A DNA stretch of 48,830 nucleotides from Obelidium mucronatum (Eukaryota; Chytridiomycota; Chytridiomycetes; Chytridiales; Chytriomycetaceae). Shown here in pieces: positions 1-9,430 of this stretch. The translations under genes were made by a program, and so were the position numbers. How positions within the stretch are numbered: the stretch's first letter is position 1; each line of letters starts with the position of its first letter. The notes beneath the pieces were generated by a model. The model did no database searches. It was not told the DNA's origin and saw only the letters and a program-made list of their open reading frames with translations. Location: assembly GCA_025765595.1 (NCBI GenBank), contig JAIVFH010000214.1:1-48830 (forward strand), read 5' to 3'.

Positions 1-1036
1 CGACTTCCAGCTTCCAATCCAACCAAGTGGATATAGCGCTGGGAATATGTCGTGTGCAAAAAAGGAAGAATATCGGATGCGTCTGATTGTTGGATAACGA
101 ACGGTACATTAATGACTCCAAGTGCAATTTGAGATGCCTTTTCTGAAGCATATTCGATTTCTACTTTGGAGCCTCCGAGAGCTCCATACGCCGGAGAAAT
201 CCAGAGCAGAGCAACACATACATGTACAAATAAGGAGCGGGAGGTGGCGGGCCGGGATATTCTCTTGCCGGAATCATGTTGATATCTTAAAAAATTATGG
301 AAAGACGAATCAGCACACCCTTAACGTAATACTCATTTGTACCTTTCAACCAATCGGGTATAAATGGCTTGGCGAAAATATCCATTCCTTGAATTTGTTT
401 GTTCAGCTGAGTTGCATCCACTATTACGACAACAGGTCGGACTATAAAGAACTGTGATTGTCCTGGCGGACCATTGTCCCAGCTGCTGTTGGCACTTTGG
501 AGCTGAAGATATCGTTTTCATTGTCTTCATTTGTGGTCTTGGCGCCCTTTGCATTGAAAGAAAGAACAAGCCACGACACAACTGCCCCATAATCTGACAA
601 GGTTGAAGGATGCGCCTTGACAGTCACAACAATATTACTTCCTTGAGCAAGGCGCGTTTTTGTGTTCAATGAATAGAGAATTCTTTCCGTTCTGGATCAA
701 AACACATGTCTCGAGAGTATAAGCTTTCACTGGTGACTTGTTCGACAGAGTGACTACCATCTGGGCCACATTCGTAGGGGCCATCGATCCAAAGAAAAGA
801 CCCTTTTCCTTTGAAATTGATACATTCGAATGTATTGAGGGCGGTCGCATGAAGCGCTGGTAGTCTGCGGTGAGTTGAGAGCAAAGCTGGTTTCGGAAAT
901 ATAAGCCCTTTCGTCAAAAGACAAAGTTTGGCTTTACTTTCAGCTGAGTTTCGTCGTTTTGATGGAAAAAATTGTTGCTCGCATTTGCAGACTGTTGCGG
1001 GGTAAGGTGCCGAAGAAGTGTCTCGGCTGAAGTCAT
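1..1036 (-). pseudogene. Decayed gene, possibly Mov10/SDE3-type RNA helicase N-terminal region
   Basis: Reading the minus strand from an ATG at 1036, about 40 codons are open, then there is an in-frame TGA near 915. The frame reopens through a segment rich in alternating hydrophobic residues (GLFFGSMAPTNVAQMVVTL, then a Cys-containing strand near 710). It shifts near 655 into a segment with KAHPSTLSDYGAVVSWLVL, and shifts again near 460 into FIVRPVVVIVDATQ. That order of beta-rich segments followed by an F-x-I-x-R-like strand resembles the N-terminal domain of Mov10/SDE3 helicases, but no helicase motif is in view because the frame runs off the left edge. At least three lesions make a working protein unlikely unless several introns are hidden. 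The family assignment is weak; the decayed state is better supported. Confidence 0.4.
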
Positions 1037-1539
1037 GGATAATTTCAAAAAAAAATTATTTAAATTTAATGAATAAGTTAACTTCTTAAAAATACCCAAA
1101 TTAATCTAATCAGCACCCTCCCTGGTACCTTTTCTCCAAACCAGTTGGCTTGTCGCGTGGTATACACATTGGTACGTGATCTTTGCGGAACATTGAGTGG
1201 TACCAAATCCGGCCACAATAGTTTCCAGAAAACAGTTTTTGTTTGCACGAGCAGTGGGCTTCGTTACGTTGTGATGGCTCTAGTAGTAGTCACACACAGC
1301 AGTTGTCATTCGGCAGTCCAATTGACGATTGGACCAGTCTCAGAGTCAACAAAGGCGTTTTCCCTGCAAGACTCATCAGTGCTCATTGCAAAACGGAATC
1401 CAACAAGAGAAGAAATATGTAACCGTACAAACGGGTTTTTTTTTGCTCAACTCTGAGTATCCAACGATCCTCCCGTTTTTGCTCAATAATGTAAAAAGTC
1501 AAGGCCCCCATTCTGCAACAGATACAAGTTGTCGATGGA
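1037..1539. other. Gap without a recognisable gene
   Basis: I see only short, compositionally ordinary frames on both strands and no repeat or RNA gene. Part of it may be the 5' flank of the minus-strand relic to its left and of the plus-strand Cys-rich frame to its right. Confidence 0.5.
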
Positions 1540-2600
1540 TTGCATTGCCTTTTCTTCAACCAGCGCTTGCAATCTCTGGCTCAGACGAAAGCCATAGCAT
1601 GCAAAGCCAGCAGCGGAAGTACTGATTGTGTGCTGCCAACTTGCGCTTCGCTGTCCAATCAGAACGGGACCTTCACTTCATCCCGCTGCCTCCCCTCAAC
1701 CCCAGTTGCCAATGCGACAGCGCTAGTTTCGAGCCTGTCGCAAATGACAAAAAGCACTGCCAGCAAAGTAGCGATCCTCGGGTTTGCCAGTGGCAGTGAC
1801 TGTGGGCAAGAACCAATTAGCGCCAGCCTCCACACGCTCAACACATGCAGCCCCAGCCCCTTTGCAGACAACTCTTATGGAATTGTGTACACGGACCTGA
1901 CTGGCGCCTCGCTCTTCTTCGACGCCGCCAGCGATGCGATGTGCAAAACACTCAAGCCGCAAACCCGCGGCTTGTCGCTTGGCGCCGCTTCTTCTTCGCC
2001 CGCGTGCGCCACCAGCCTCAGAATATCGACACAATTGCTTTCGTTCAACGGCTTCGCCTCGGCCGCGTACTTCTCGCAGGCGAAAGGCTGCCTCGACCCG
2101 CCCGGCCGCCTGACTCTCGCTGCCAGCAACACGCCGTGCTCGCCAATCAAGGAGGTGCCAGGCGTCGCGTCCCTTGACCCACCTCTGCCATGCGAATGCC
2201 TCCGCCTACGATATCGTCGGAGAAGCACAGAGGCTGTTCAAAACAAACCCTACATCTTGCTGGAGACTTATCCCGACACAAACTGCACGGCCAGTAGTAC
2301 GCCGCAATCGAAAGACGCTGTTCTCTTGGACCTGTGCCATTCTACAGGCGATTTTGACGGGATCGTTCCGGTATATCCAGCAGCCTGGGAATGGATCGAT
2401 TGTGTATAGCAAGTTCAACCAGCTGAACTGCACAGGAAGTGTTTCTTCACATCGGACTTTCGATGCTGGTGTTGGGCAGTGTGTAAGTCGCGTCAAGCTT
2501 GCAGGGTTGGGGAACGCAATGCCAATGAAGGCATCGAATAGAGCACCTTCGTCTTCTCAATCAGGTGGACTTTCCAAGCATTCCAGCAGCATTGTGTTTT
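1540..2600 (+). pseudogene. Cysteine-rich, probably once-secreted protein with a frameshift
   Basis: An open frame of about 289 codons is rich in Cys, Ser, Thr and Ala, with Cys spaced every 10 to 30 residues, as in the disulphide-rich extracellular proteins common in chytrids. It has no in-frame ATG (the frame opens at a TTG) and no evident signal peptide. Near 2350 the similarity continues in the next frame: the first frame holds YPDTNCTASST and the second holds YSKFNQLNCTGSV followed by GVGQCVSR, so one repeat-like unit is split by a one-base shift. It may be a relic, or a real gene with an unseen first exon and an assembly error. No enzymatic domain is recognised. Confidence 0.45.
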
Positions 2601-2747
2601 TATTTTCGCTTCTTTCCTTTTTGTTTGATTGCCGTAGAATATAAAAGAATAGACTATGACGGAACGACAATACTATTTCCAGCTTCAAAGATAAAGAAAC
2701 ATCATGATGCCTTTGTACAAAGCAGCTTGGCTTGTAGCGCGCTTGTT

Positions 2748-3183
2748 TCAACAAGTTAAAATTTCACACTCATCATTCGACGTACTGTTTCTCACATGTT
2801 CATCCGATACATATGCCTCTGGATAATCCTCATGTTCAAGAGCCCTCTCGGACAATGCTCGCAGCAATGGATTTCCAGTGTTCGTCCATGTCAGCAGCCC
2901 ATTGAGTAAATCAGAAACCTGAAACATATCCCCATCCTCTACTGCCTGATCAAGGATCGCAACATCTTCAGCAGGCAGAATGCTTGGAGGGAGGAAGCGG
3001 TATGCGATTTGTATGTCGTTTAAAGGACAACTGACGGGAGGGAAGCTGACGGGAACAACAACAGTTTCCTTCAATCGTTTGAGGTTCTCTTGCAGTCGCT
3101 CGAGCTCCTTTTCTTGTGCTTCCAATTGCTGTTCGAGGGCTCTGTTTCAGCTTCGTCGGTTTCTGAAGTAGGAGACATTGTAA
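2748..3183 (-). pseudogene. Small coiled-coil protein with a disrupted start
   Basis: An ATG at about 3183 opens an acidic peptide (MSPTSETDEAETE). It then loses frame near 3145 to a second frame that encodes a heptad-like coiled coil (LEQQLEAQEKELERLQENL) followed by about 100 residues with a Pro-rich turn and acidic helices. The second frame has an upstream TGA and no ATG of its own, and no GT-AG pair joins the two. The family is unknown. It lies just 3' of the decayed C-family tail at 3185-3520, on the same strand. The best reading is a single-base indel in a once-continuous gene; a sequencing error is the main alternative. Confidence 0.4.
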
Positions 3184-3184
3184 A

Positions 3185-3520
3185 TGTTTATTATTTTACT
3201 GTCACTTGTTTTTGGCTTGGCGGCTAAATTGGTCCATAATTTCTTTTCAACCACGGCCGTGACAGCTGGAGCAACAGCTTCAGTGACATTGTCGTCAATC
3301 TCTTAACTGAGTTTACTCTTCTCGGCCTCCGCTTCTACTTCAATGGCCTGGAAATTAAAAACATAAAAAGAAAATAGAACTTCCGAATTCTTCACAGCCG
3401 CCTCAGCACTGTTTATCAACACAAAGGTCTTGTAGGCCCCGCGTCTTTTTATGACATACACTATATTGGTTTTTCGATTGAACGATTTTGAAACAACTGT
3501 CGACTTCAATGCGTTGAAGC
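3185..3520 (-). pseudogene. C-family 3' relic (copy C1)
   Basis: Minus-strand peptides here match the last two exons of the intact C gene at 5967-7552. KSFNRKTNIVYVIK with AEAAVKNSEV parallels QSFDRRDNQMDIIK with ADVENPEV, and TEAVAPAVTAVVEKKLWTNL parallels TQAVAPAVSATQAV with SWASVARG. The pieces lie in different frames with stops between them and no 5' part is present, so this is only a tail. The VVEKK-x-W variant is shared with the relic at 5590-5885, which shows that the two tails are sister copies. Confidence 0.5.
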
Positions 3521-3610
3521 GTTGGATCGATTGCCGAGTAGAACTCGACGCAATCCCTTCACCTGGCCACAGAGTCGAAAAATATTTATTTCAATCAAAG
3601 AATCAAAGTA

Positions 3611-5016
3611 TTATTGGGTGTCCATGCTGTGATTCACTGGTTTTGACCCGCGGGCTATACTGGCCCATGAGACAGTTGGAGCCGCGACAGCTTGAGTGGC
3701 CGAGACAGCTGGAGCAACAGCTTGGTTGACCATGCCGTCCTCCTCATCCTTCACTGATTTCACTCTTCACGCCTTAATTTTTGCTTCAGTGGTTCCTTGC
3801 TTTTCCTCCAAGTCTTGCTGACTGAGACCAGCACCAGCACCTGGAATGAAAAGCAAGTTAATTTTGCTGGACCTTTACATATAAAATATTTACTTTGTGG
3901 AACTTCCGAATTCTCCACAGCCGTGGCAGCGGTGTTTGCCACTAGACGGCCCACCACTGCTTCCCTTTGCCTCAAATCTTGCTTATACAGATGGTTACCT
4001 TGGACAGAGAGAGAGCGTGTTATTTGGCTGGAATGTTAAGACACTGACAATACCTTTCTTGATTTCAGAACATATCATTTCCCACACAACTTCTGTTTGT
4101 TTTCCCCAGGATAAAGAGCCCTTAAGGCTGTCTTAATCTCGTTGGAATTTCTAAATTTCCACTCACTCCCTTTACACTTGAGCACCCCCTCTCTGGCCAT
4201 TGGCGAATAGTTTATGAGTACCCCAACTTTCCATTTGAAAGCCTGTCAATATGCAAATGAATATGTTATGTGACCCTCCAAAAAAAAAACAAGAACTCAA
4301 ACCTTTCCAAAAATGTAAACCCGTCTCTAGGTATATTGGTAGTCAGAGCATTGTTTGCGTTTCTCAAGGAAATTTGGTGAACACAGGCCGAGAGATCTGC
4401 TTCGCAATAACTTGTTGTATTGTTTCCCCGCCGTTTCAGTGATAACCCCCCGTGGTTCGTCTGCCGTAGTTTCGAAGCTGTATAAGCTTTTCCCATGTTC
4501 GACATTGATATCGCCATCCCTTAGAACGAGGGTTGGGTTTGTGTTTTGTTTGGCCATCTTTCCAATATCCAACATCTCCAAAAAAAAAAAAGTTATGTCA
4601 GGTTTTCAAGGAAAAGTGAAACCGATGCAAAGCACAAAAAAATAAACAAAAACTAACCATAGTTCCAGCGCGTCCGTCTGTACCAACAAAATCTACACAC
4701 AGGGCAGCATGCGACGGTTGTGTGACGCCTGTGCGAGGACTCGTGTAGGTACACATTATAATTTTTGCTTCCACGCCTTCAATTTTCCCGAAAGTCTGCT
4801 CATTGAGTATCTTTGGGCCTTCCCAGCCATTCCAACGCAATCAACCGCATGTTGGGCGATATATGCTTCAGGATCCACCATTCCCGTCGCCTCATTCTCC
4901 AGAAGTTTGACAGTCAAGTTGCTGTAGTTGGTATTTGTCCAGGTACGAACAGCTACGGTGTCCATCGCGTCCTTGAGTCGCCTCACCTGCTCATCTGTGA
5001 GTCGTGGCGGTGCCAT
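3611..5016 (-). pseudogene. C-family gene, degraded (copy C2)
   Basis: The minus-strand start is at 5016 (MAPPRLTDEQVRRLKDAMDT). Exon 1 loses frame near 4825, continuing as NEQTFGKIEGVEAKIIM. A GT-AG intron (4576-4657) leads to a second exon ending near 4330. The 3' end (3611-3975) matches the intact C gene closely: VENSEVPQ before an intron at the same place, then AVAPAVSATQAV, SWASIARG and SMDTQ with a terminal TAA. One base is lost after the TEAKIKA segment, creating a TGA that is compensated a few codons later. The 5' half is much more diverged from the intact copy than the 3' half, so this may be a mosaic. It faces the B gene at 5120 across about 100 bp. Confidence 0.55.
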
Positions 5017-5119
5017 CAATGTTCTTTCCTAATTGTATTTTCGTGCCGGGTGCCATCTTTTTTTTTTCCTCCTATTCGTGTTCCGTGGCAGTGCCATTTG
5101 ATTAATATTATTTTGCCAA

Positions 5120-5545
5120 ATGCAAGCTTACTTTCTGGTCAAAGAACACGAAAAGCCCGACACCCGTCATCAAATCAGCATCGCTGATAGTGTATCCACC
5201 ATCGAGGCACTGAAGCGGTACCTATGCGGCCTGGATCCAGATACCTTTCAGTACCAGATTGAGCAACTTGCCGACTACAATCCGGAGCAACTTGTTCTGC
5301 TGAATGGAGAAACTGGCGCTGTTTTCGCTGACGAGACTTTGCTGTCTCAGTGTCCTCCAAGCTGTGAAGCAAGGCCGTGGATCATTCAGCTGCCAGTTCC
5401 TAAGCAACCTTTACCGGCTTGGGACAATGAGGAGCCCGTCTCCCAGGAAGAGATTGATGAATTTTTGAGTCGTGGACGGGATATGACGGCAGAAGAACTG
5501 GAACAGTTTGAGTGGGACACTGATGGGACTTCGAGGCCCATATAA
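5120..5545 (+). CDS. Family B protein, intact copy (B1), function unknown
   Basis: A 141-aa intronless ORF starts at ATG 5120. No signal peptide or membrane segment is seen. The N-terminal 85 residues alternate predicted strands with one helix (STIEALKRYLCGLD), ending in LVLLNGETGAVFADETLLSQ; this is the sort of strand-helix-strand layout found in ubiquitin-like folds, but that is inference only. The C-terminal 50 residues are acidic and Pro-rich, with PVSQEEIDEFLSRGRDMTAEE. A near-identical copy lies at 8451-8843 and stubs lie at 15074 and 16165. It is transcribed away from the degraded C gene at 3611-5016. The family is not one I recognise; lineage-restricted and fast-duplicating is the most I can say. 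Confidence 0.7.
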   Translation: MQAYFLVKEHEKPDTRHQISIADSVSTIEALKRYLCGLDPDTFQYQIEQLADYNPEQLVLLNGETGAVFADETLLSQCPPSCEARPWIIQLPVPKQPLPAWDNEEPVSQEEIDEFLSRGRDMTAEELEQFEWDTDGTSRPI

Positions 5546-5589
5546 GACCCCTCTTGTTGCAATAAACATTTTTCGAAATATTTATTTTT

Positions 5590-5885
5590 CTTTGGTAAAT
5601 AATATCCGTTTCTCGAGTTACTTATTTTGGCCCGGCGGCTTACATTGGCCCATGATTTCTTTTCAACCACCTTTGTCCGTGAATCCTTGTATTGATTTTA
5701 CTCTTCACGGCCTCTGTTTAAAAACTTGCGAATAAAATATTCTTCGGAACTTTAATTCTCCACCGCCGCCTCTGCAATAATTATCACCGGAGGTCTTGTT
5801 GGCATCGCGTCTTTGATGAACATCCAATTTGATTCATTTTTTTGGCGCGTGAACGATTTTGAATCTTCATTGAGTTGAATCGTGA
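5590..5885 (-). pseudogene. C-family 3' relic (copy C3)
   Basis: Minus-strand fragments KSFTRQKNESNWMFIK, AEAAVEN (followed by a stop) and VEKKSWANVSRRAK match the penultimate and last exons of C. They are most like the relic at 3185-3520. The flanking nucleotides are also alike (for example the stretches around 3230-3270 and 5620-5670), which places this as the product of a duplication of about 2.4 kb. Only the tail survives and it carries stops. Confidence 0.5.
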
Positions 5886-5966
5886 ATCGAGTGCAAAACT
5901 CGACGCAATCACTTCCATCTGGTCATAGTCGAAAAAATGTTTATTTTAATCAAAGAAAAAAAAGTA

Positions 5967-7552
5967 TTATTTGGTGTCCATGCTTTGATTCCCGCGGGCA
6001 ACACTGGCCCATGAGGGAGCCGAGACAGCTTGAGTGGCCACAGCTTGAGTGGCCGAGACAGCTGGAGCAACAGCTTGAGTGACCATGCCGTCAATCCTTC
6101 CACTGATTTCACCCCTCACGGCCTTTGTTTTTGCTTCAGTGGCCTCCAATTGCTTTTTCTTCGCGTCTTGCGGACTGGGACCAGCACCTGGAATGGAAAA
6201 GCAAGTTAATTTTGCTGGAAGTTTAAACCTTACGTATAAAAAATTTACTTTGTGGAACTTCCGGATTCTCCACATCCGCCGCCGCAGTGTTTCTGCGCGT
6301 TGGCACCATTGGTTTTATGATATCCATTTGGTTGTCTCTTCGATCAAACGATTGTAATTGAACAGCTTGCTTATAGTTGGTAACCATCGCATTCACCATA
6401 GGTTGGTACTGCGCCATTGCGGCTTGGTATTTGTCTGGAAGTTTGCCGAATTTCTGTCAATAATACCAAAAACAAAACAAAAGCATCAGACCGCCATCCA
6501 CACAAAAGATTAAACAACAAAGAAAGCTCAAAACCTTTTCGAATTGCTCAACAGGCAATGTGGCCGTTCCCCTTCCATTTGGTGGTGGAGTGAGACCAAA
6601 TTCATGAAATTTTGCTGTGGCCTGGTCTGGTGTCAGTCCAGTCATGTCGGCCCTAATCACAAATCCGTTTTGGTCTGCCGCCAAAATTGGACCAAGCTTG
6701 GTTGTACCGCCTTCCAAGTACCTTTGTTTTCATCAAAAATGTTGGACAGAATTTAAGTCGTCATTAATTTTTTAAGAAAAATACAATAAACCTGTCACAA
6801 AAGACCATTTCAGGATAAAAGTTCTTGAACGCAGGCGACTTGTTGTTTTTGGCTTGGGCTGCGGGGTTTTTTGCAGCATTTGAAAGTGCGACAGCCATTT
6901 CTTCATCGGTAGCAGGCTTTAATTCGTATTGCAGAGCTTGTGTACATTCATACGGTACTGTGTCGGACTTGTGAAATTTGAATTCGGCAATGTTTCCCTT
7001 CGTGTCGGCAAAATAGCTGCGGCAAGAAGTACCGTTCTGAGACTGAATTACGGCGTCATTGTTTTGCAGAAGATTCTGATAGTTTTGAGCGTTTGCCGCG
7101 TCCTTCTCTCTCTGGCTGCTATTTGGCGGAGCCGCTTGCTTAACGGGAATTGAATTTTGCGCCGTGACAGCCACGGCATAACTTTCTCTGTTTTCCTGGC
7201 GCCAACCAAGATCCGCAACAATTGCAGTTGGCTTCCCGTCGACCGAAACCCAGGCGACTGCATTTGCGTGGCTCTGATTGCCAGTTTTGAGATGCACGTC
7301 GAATCTAACACCCATCGCATTAAAGTCTTCTGCATTGAGCGCATCGCGTGCGCGAGAGTTGAGCACATAGCATTCAGCGCCCTGAGTCGGATCATCTGGG
7401 AACAACTCCGAGTCTTGCGTGTACGCATCGCACTTTTGGAAGCCATCGTAGGGTCTTGCCGCAAACTCGGTCGCAAGCGTCCTGTTCACATGGGCCATCA
7501 ACACTTTAAACTCGGCTGCTGTAAAGTTAGGAGGTGCCGTTGGGGAGCTCAT
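5967..7552 (-). CDS. Family C protein, intact four-exon copy (C4), function unknown
   Basis: The start is ATG at 7552 (MSSPTAPPNFTAAEF). Exons are 7552-6792, 6721-6535, 6453-6249 and 6187-5967; the three introns are 61 to 81 bp, GT-AG, and all phases close to give 457 aa. There is no signal peptide or membrane helix. The N-terminal ~150 residues look globular (VRFDVHLKTG, then AVAWVSVDGKPTAIVADLGW). The middle is Gln/Ala/Asn-rich and helical. The C-terminus is an Ala/Val/Thr/Gln low-complexity stretch built of TQAV-like repeats, ending SMDTK. A ~345-bp gap separates it from the divergent A gene at 7898. Three degraded relatives lie to the left. No known domain is recognised. Confidence 0.7.
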
Positions 7553-7897
7553 TTGTGATAAAATCTGTCCTGTTGTTCCAAAGCAAAAAAAATCCTCCGA
7601 CGAGATTGCATAACTTACAAGCCACGCCATCGGCGCTTCTCCATGGTATCCATGATGGGTCGTTTCGGCGATATTCAGATGAAAATCATCAAATTAAGAC
7701 AACAATCACCAAAAGTTCAAATGCAATCCAACCCGAGTCTGATTACATAAAAACAATTGCATTTATTGGATTTAACTTATGTCGTTGTAGAGTTTCTTCC
7801 TCCTGTTCACCTCATAGTTTCCCCCGTCTTGGCAGTCTCTTCCGCCTATTTCGATTTGCTGTAAAAAACACTTTTAACAACTAAAAAAATACGAAAA
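7553..7897. promoter_or_regulatory. Divergent intergenic region between C (minus) and A (plus)
   Basis: The two intact accessory genes are transcribed away from each other, with 345 bp between their ATGs, so this stretch must hold both promoters. It is AT-rich near each start. The same head-to-head layout recurs, compressed to about 100 bp, between C2 (5016) and B1 (5120). I see no motif that I can name. The shared regulation is inferred from layout alone. Confidence 0.4.
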
Positions 7898-8413
7898 ATG
7901 GCATCAACCACCATGTTTGTGCGGCTGCAACGCAAGAGCTTTCCCTACGTTCCCCGGGTTCACGAGCTTCACATTACGCCACTGGAAAACAAAGAATGGA
8001 TCGAGTGGAACTCGACGCAGCTCCGCCAATTGGATTCACAACCAGACTATCTTCGTGCTGTTGATGTTGCCCGCACCGTGCTCTCCCTCACTGATCCACC
8101 CTATCTTATCAAGCAGAAGGAATCCGGTGAATTTTTTGCTCATCTTTACCCCTATTCAAGCGCATCTGACACTGGGGAGGCATTTGTTCTTCCCGATGTG
8201 AAAACAAGGATTAGTGGCTTACTTGATCTGAATGAGGCCGTTGCTTTGTATCCAAACTCAAAGGAGAAACCGTGGACTGTGTATTTCTCATTGCCTGCGC
8301 AGGACCCTGATTATGTTCCCCCGAAAGCTCCCTATGTTCCATCTGGATGGGAAATGCTCCAGGCTGGTGCAAGATATGATCCTGATGAGTCTTTGGACCA
8401 GAACGTCGATTAA
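7898..8413 (+). CDS. Family A protein, intact copy (A1), function unknown
   Basis: A 171-aa intronless ORF starts at ATG 7898. There is no signal peptide or transmembrane helix. It opens with FVRLQRKSFPYVPRVHEL and contains ENKEWIEWN, LSLTDPPYLIKQ, SKEKPWTVYFSLP and a Pro/Asp-rich tail ending SLDQNVD. The last 60 residues can be aligned by eye to the tail of family B (SxExxPW, then an acidic segment, then DxxESLDQ against TAEELEQ), suggesting that A and B are ancient paralogues. It is followed after about 40 bp by a B copy on the same strand. Two further A copies (9048-15074, split; 15650-16165, intact) match best in the C-terminal half. No known domain is recognised. Confidence 0.7.
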   Translation: MASTTMFVRLQRKSFPYVPRVHELHITPLENKEWIEWNSTQLRQLDSQPDYLRAVDVARTVLSLTDPPYLIKQKESGEFFAHLYPYSSASDTGEAFVLPDVKTRISGLLDLNEAVALYPNSKEKPWTVYFSLPAQDPDYVPPKAPYVPSGWEMLQAGARYDPDESLDQNVD

Positions 8414-8450
8414 ACGTCCGTCCAAATAAATATTACTTTCGAATAGTTAA

Positions 8451-8843
8451 TTTTCTTACTTTCTGAAAGCCTACCCTTATGGAACTCCCGATATTCGATA
8501 CCAAATCCACATCCAAGAGATTGTGGTTACTGTCGAAGCACTGAAGCGGTATCTATTCGGCCTGGATCCAGATACGTTTCAGTACCGGATTGAACAACTT
8601 GCCGACTACGATCTGGAGCTAGTGCTGTTGAATGGAGAAACTGGCGCTGTTTTCGCTGACGAGACTTTGCTGTCTCAGTGTCCTCCAAGCTGTGAGGTAA
8701 GGCCGTGGATCATTCAGCTACCGGTCCCAAACCAACCTTTACGGGCTTGGGACGATGAGGAACCCGTCTCCCAGGAAGAGATCGATGAATTTTTGAGTCG
8801 TGGACGGGATATGACGGCAGAAGAACTGGAACAGCTTGAGTAG
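8451..8843 (+). pseudogene. Family B copy lacking a start codon (B2)
   Basis: The frame opens right after a TAA at 8448-8450 and reads YFLKAYPYGTPDIRYQIH, then a region nearly identical to the B gene at 5120 (EALKRYLFGLDPDTFQYRIE, DETLLSQCPPSCE, EEIDEFLSRG), stopping at 8843. The position matching the B1 ATG is no longer ATG, and the first in-frame possible starts are non-AUG. The body has no stop or frameshift. It is either a recently start-lost copy or is translated from a spliced or non-AUG start. It lies 37 bp after the A gene's stop, so a shared transcript is possible. Confidence 0.55.
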
Positions 8844-9130
8844 GAAACTGATGGGATCTCATTGCCCAAATAATAGTGGCCTTCATCGCAATTAAATCGA
8901 ATTGAATAACATCAATCATTGTGTTGCCGAAAAGACTGAAGATCTCGTGAAAAAGCGAATCGTTTGAGAATCTCTTTTAAAATAACTGAAACTCAGTCAC
9001 AGATATCATCAAATGATTGGTGCATAAGTTGGTAATAACTAAAAATAATGTCAACAAGCAACTGTTTGTTTTTGCGGCTGCAACGCAAGAACTTCCCTTA
9101 CGCCCCCCGTGTTCATGAGCTGCTGATTGA

Positions 9131-9135
9131 GCCGC
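9131..9135. repeat. Left target-site duplication (GCCGC)
   Basis: GCCGC directly precedes the left LTR and recurs at 14639-14643 directly after the right LTR. Five base pairs is the usual target duplication length of Ty3-type integrases. Confidence 0.85.
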
Positions 9136-9418
9136 TGTTAGATTCGTGAACTAAACTTGAATAGGAATCGCGAGAATAAGCTGGGCTCAAGATGGAATAT
9201 CGTTCAACAGCTAGAAAAGAGAATTTAAGATAGAAGATTCAACTGTATTGAACTAAAGAACTGACAATAAAAGATATCTGAATTTATAGTAAAACTGAAA
9301 TAGAACTGAATAGAATTAAAAGGAAAGTTTCGAGAATTGCCACGTAGGATTTCGGACCAAAATTGGAGATTGTAATTGATGTGGAAAAGTAACCCAAAAT
9401 GTTGAGTAGTTCATAACA
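9136..9418 (-). repeat. LTR (3' LTR of the element)
   Basis: This 283-bp LTR starts TGTTATGAACT in element orientation and ends TCTAACA. Like the other copies it contains a TATAAAT box (plus strand 9282-9288) about 34 bp upstream of AGTTCAATAC (plus strand 9245-9254), the likely start of the R region. Confidence 0.9.
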
Positions 9419-9430
9419 TTATCTCCTCCT
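9419..9430 (-). other. Polypurine tract overlapping the Gag-Pol stop codon
   Basis: In element orientation AGGAGGAGATAA abuts the 3' LTR. The purine run is the expected plus-strand primer; it also encodes the final arginines, and TAA is the stop codon. Coding sequence therefore runs right up to the LTR. Confidence 0.7.
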
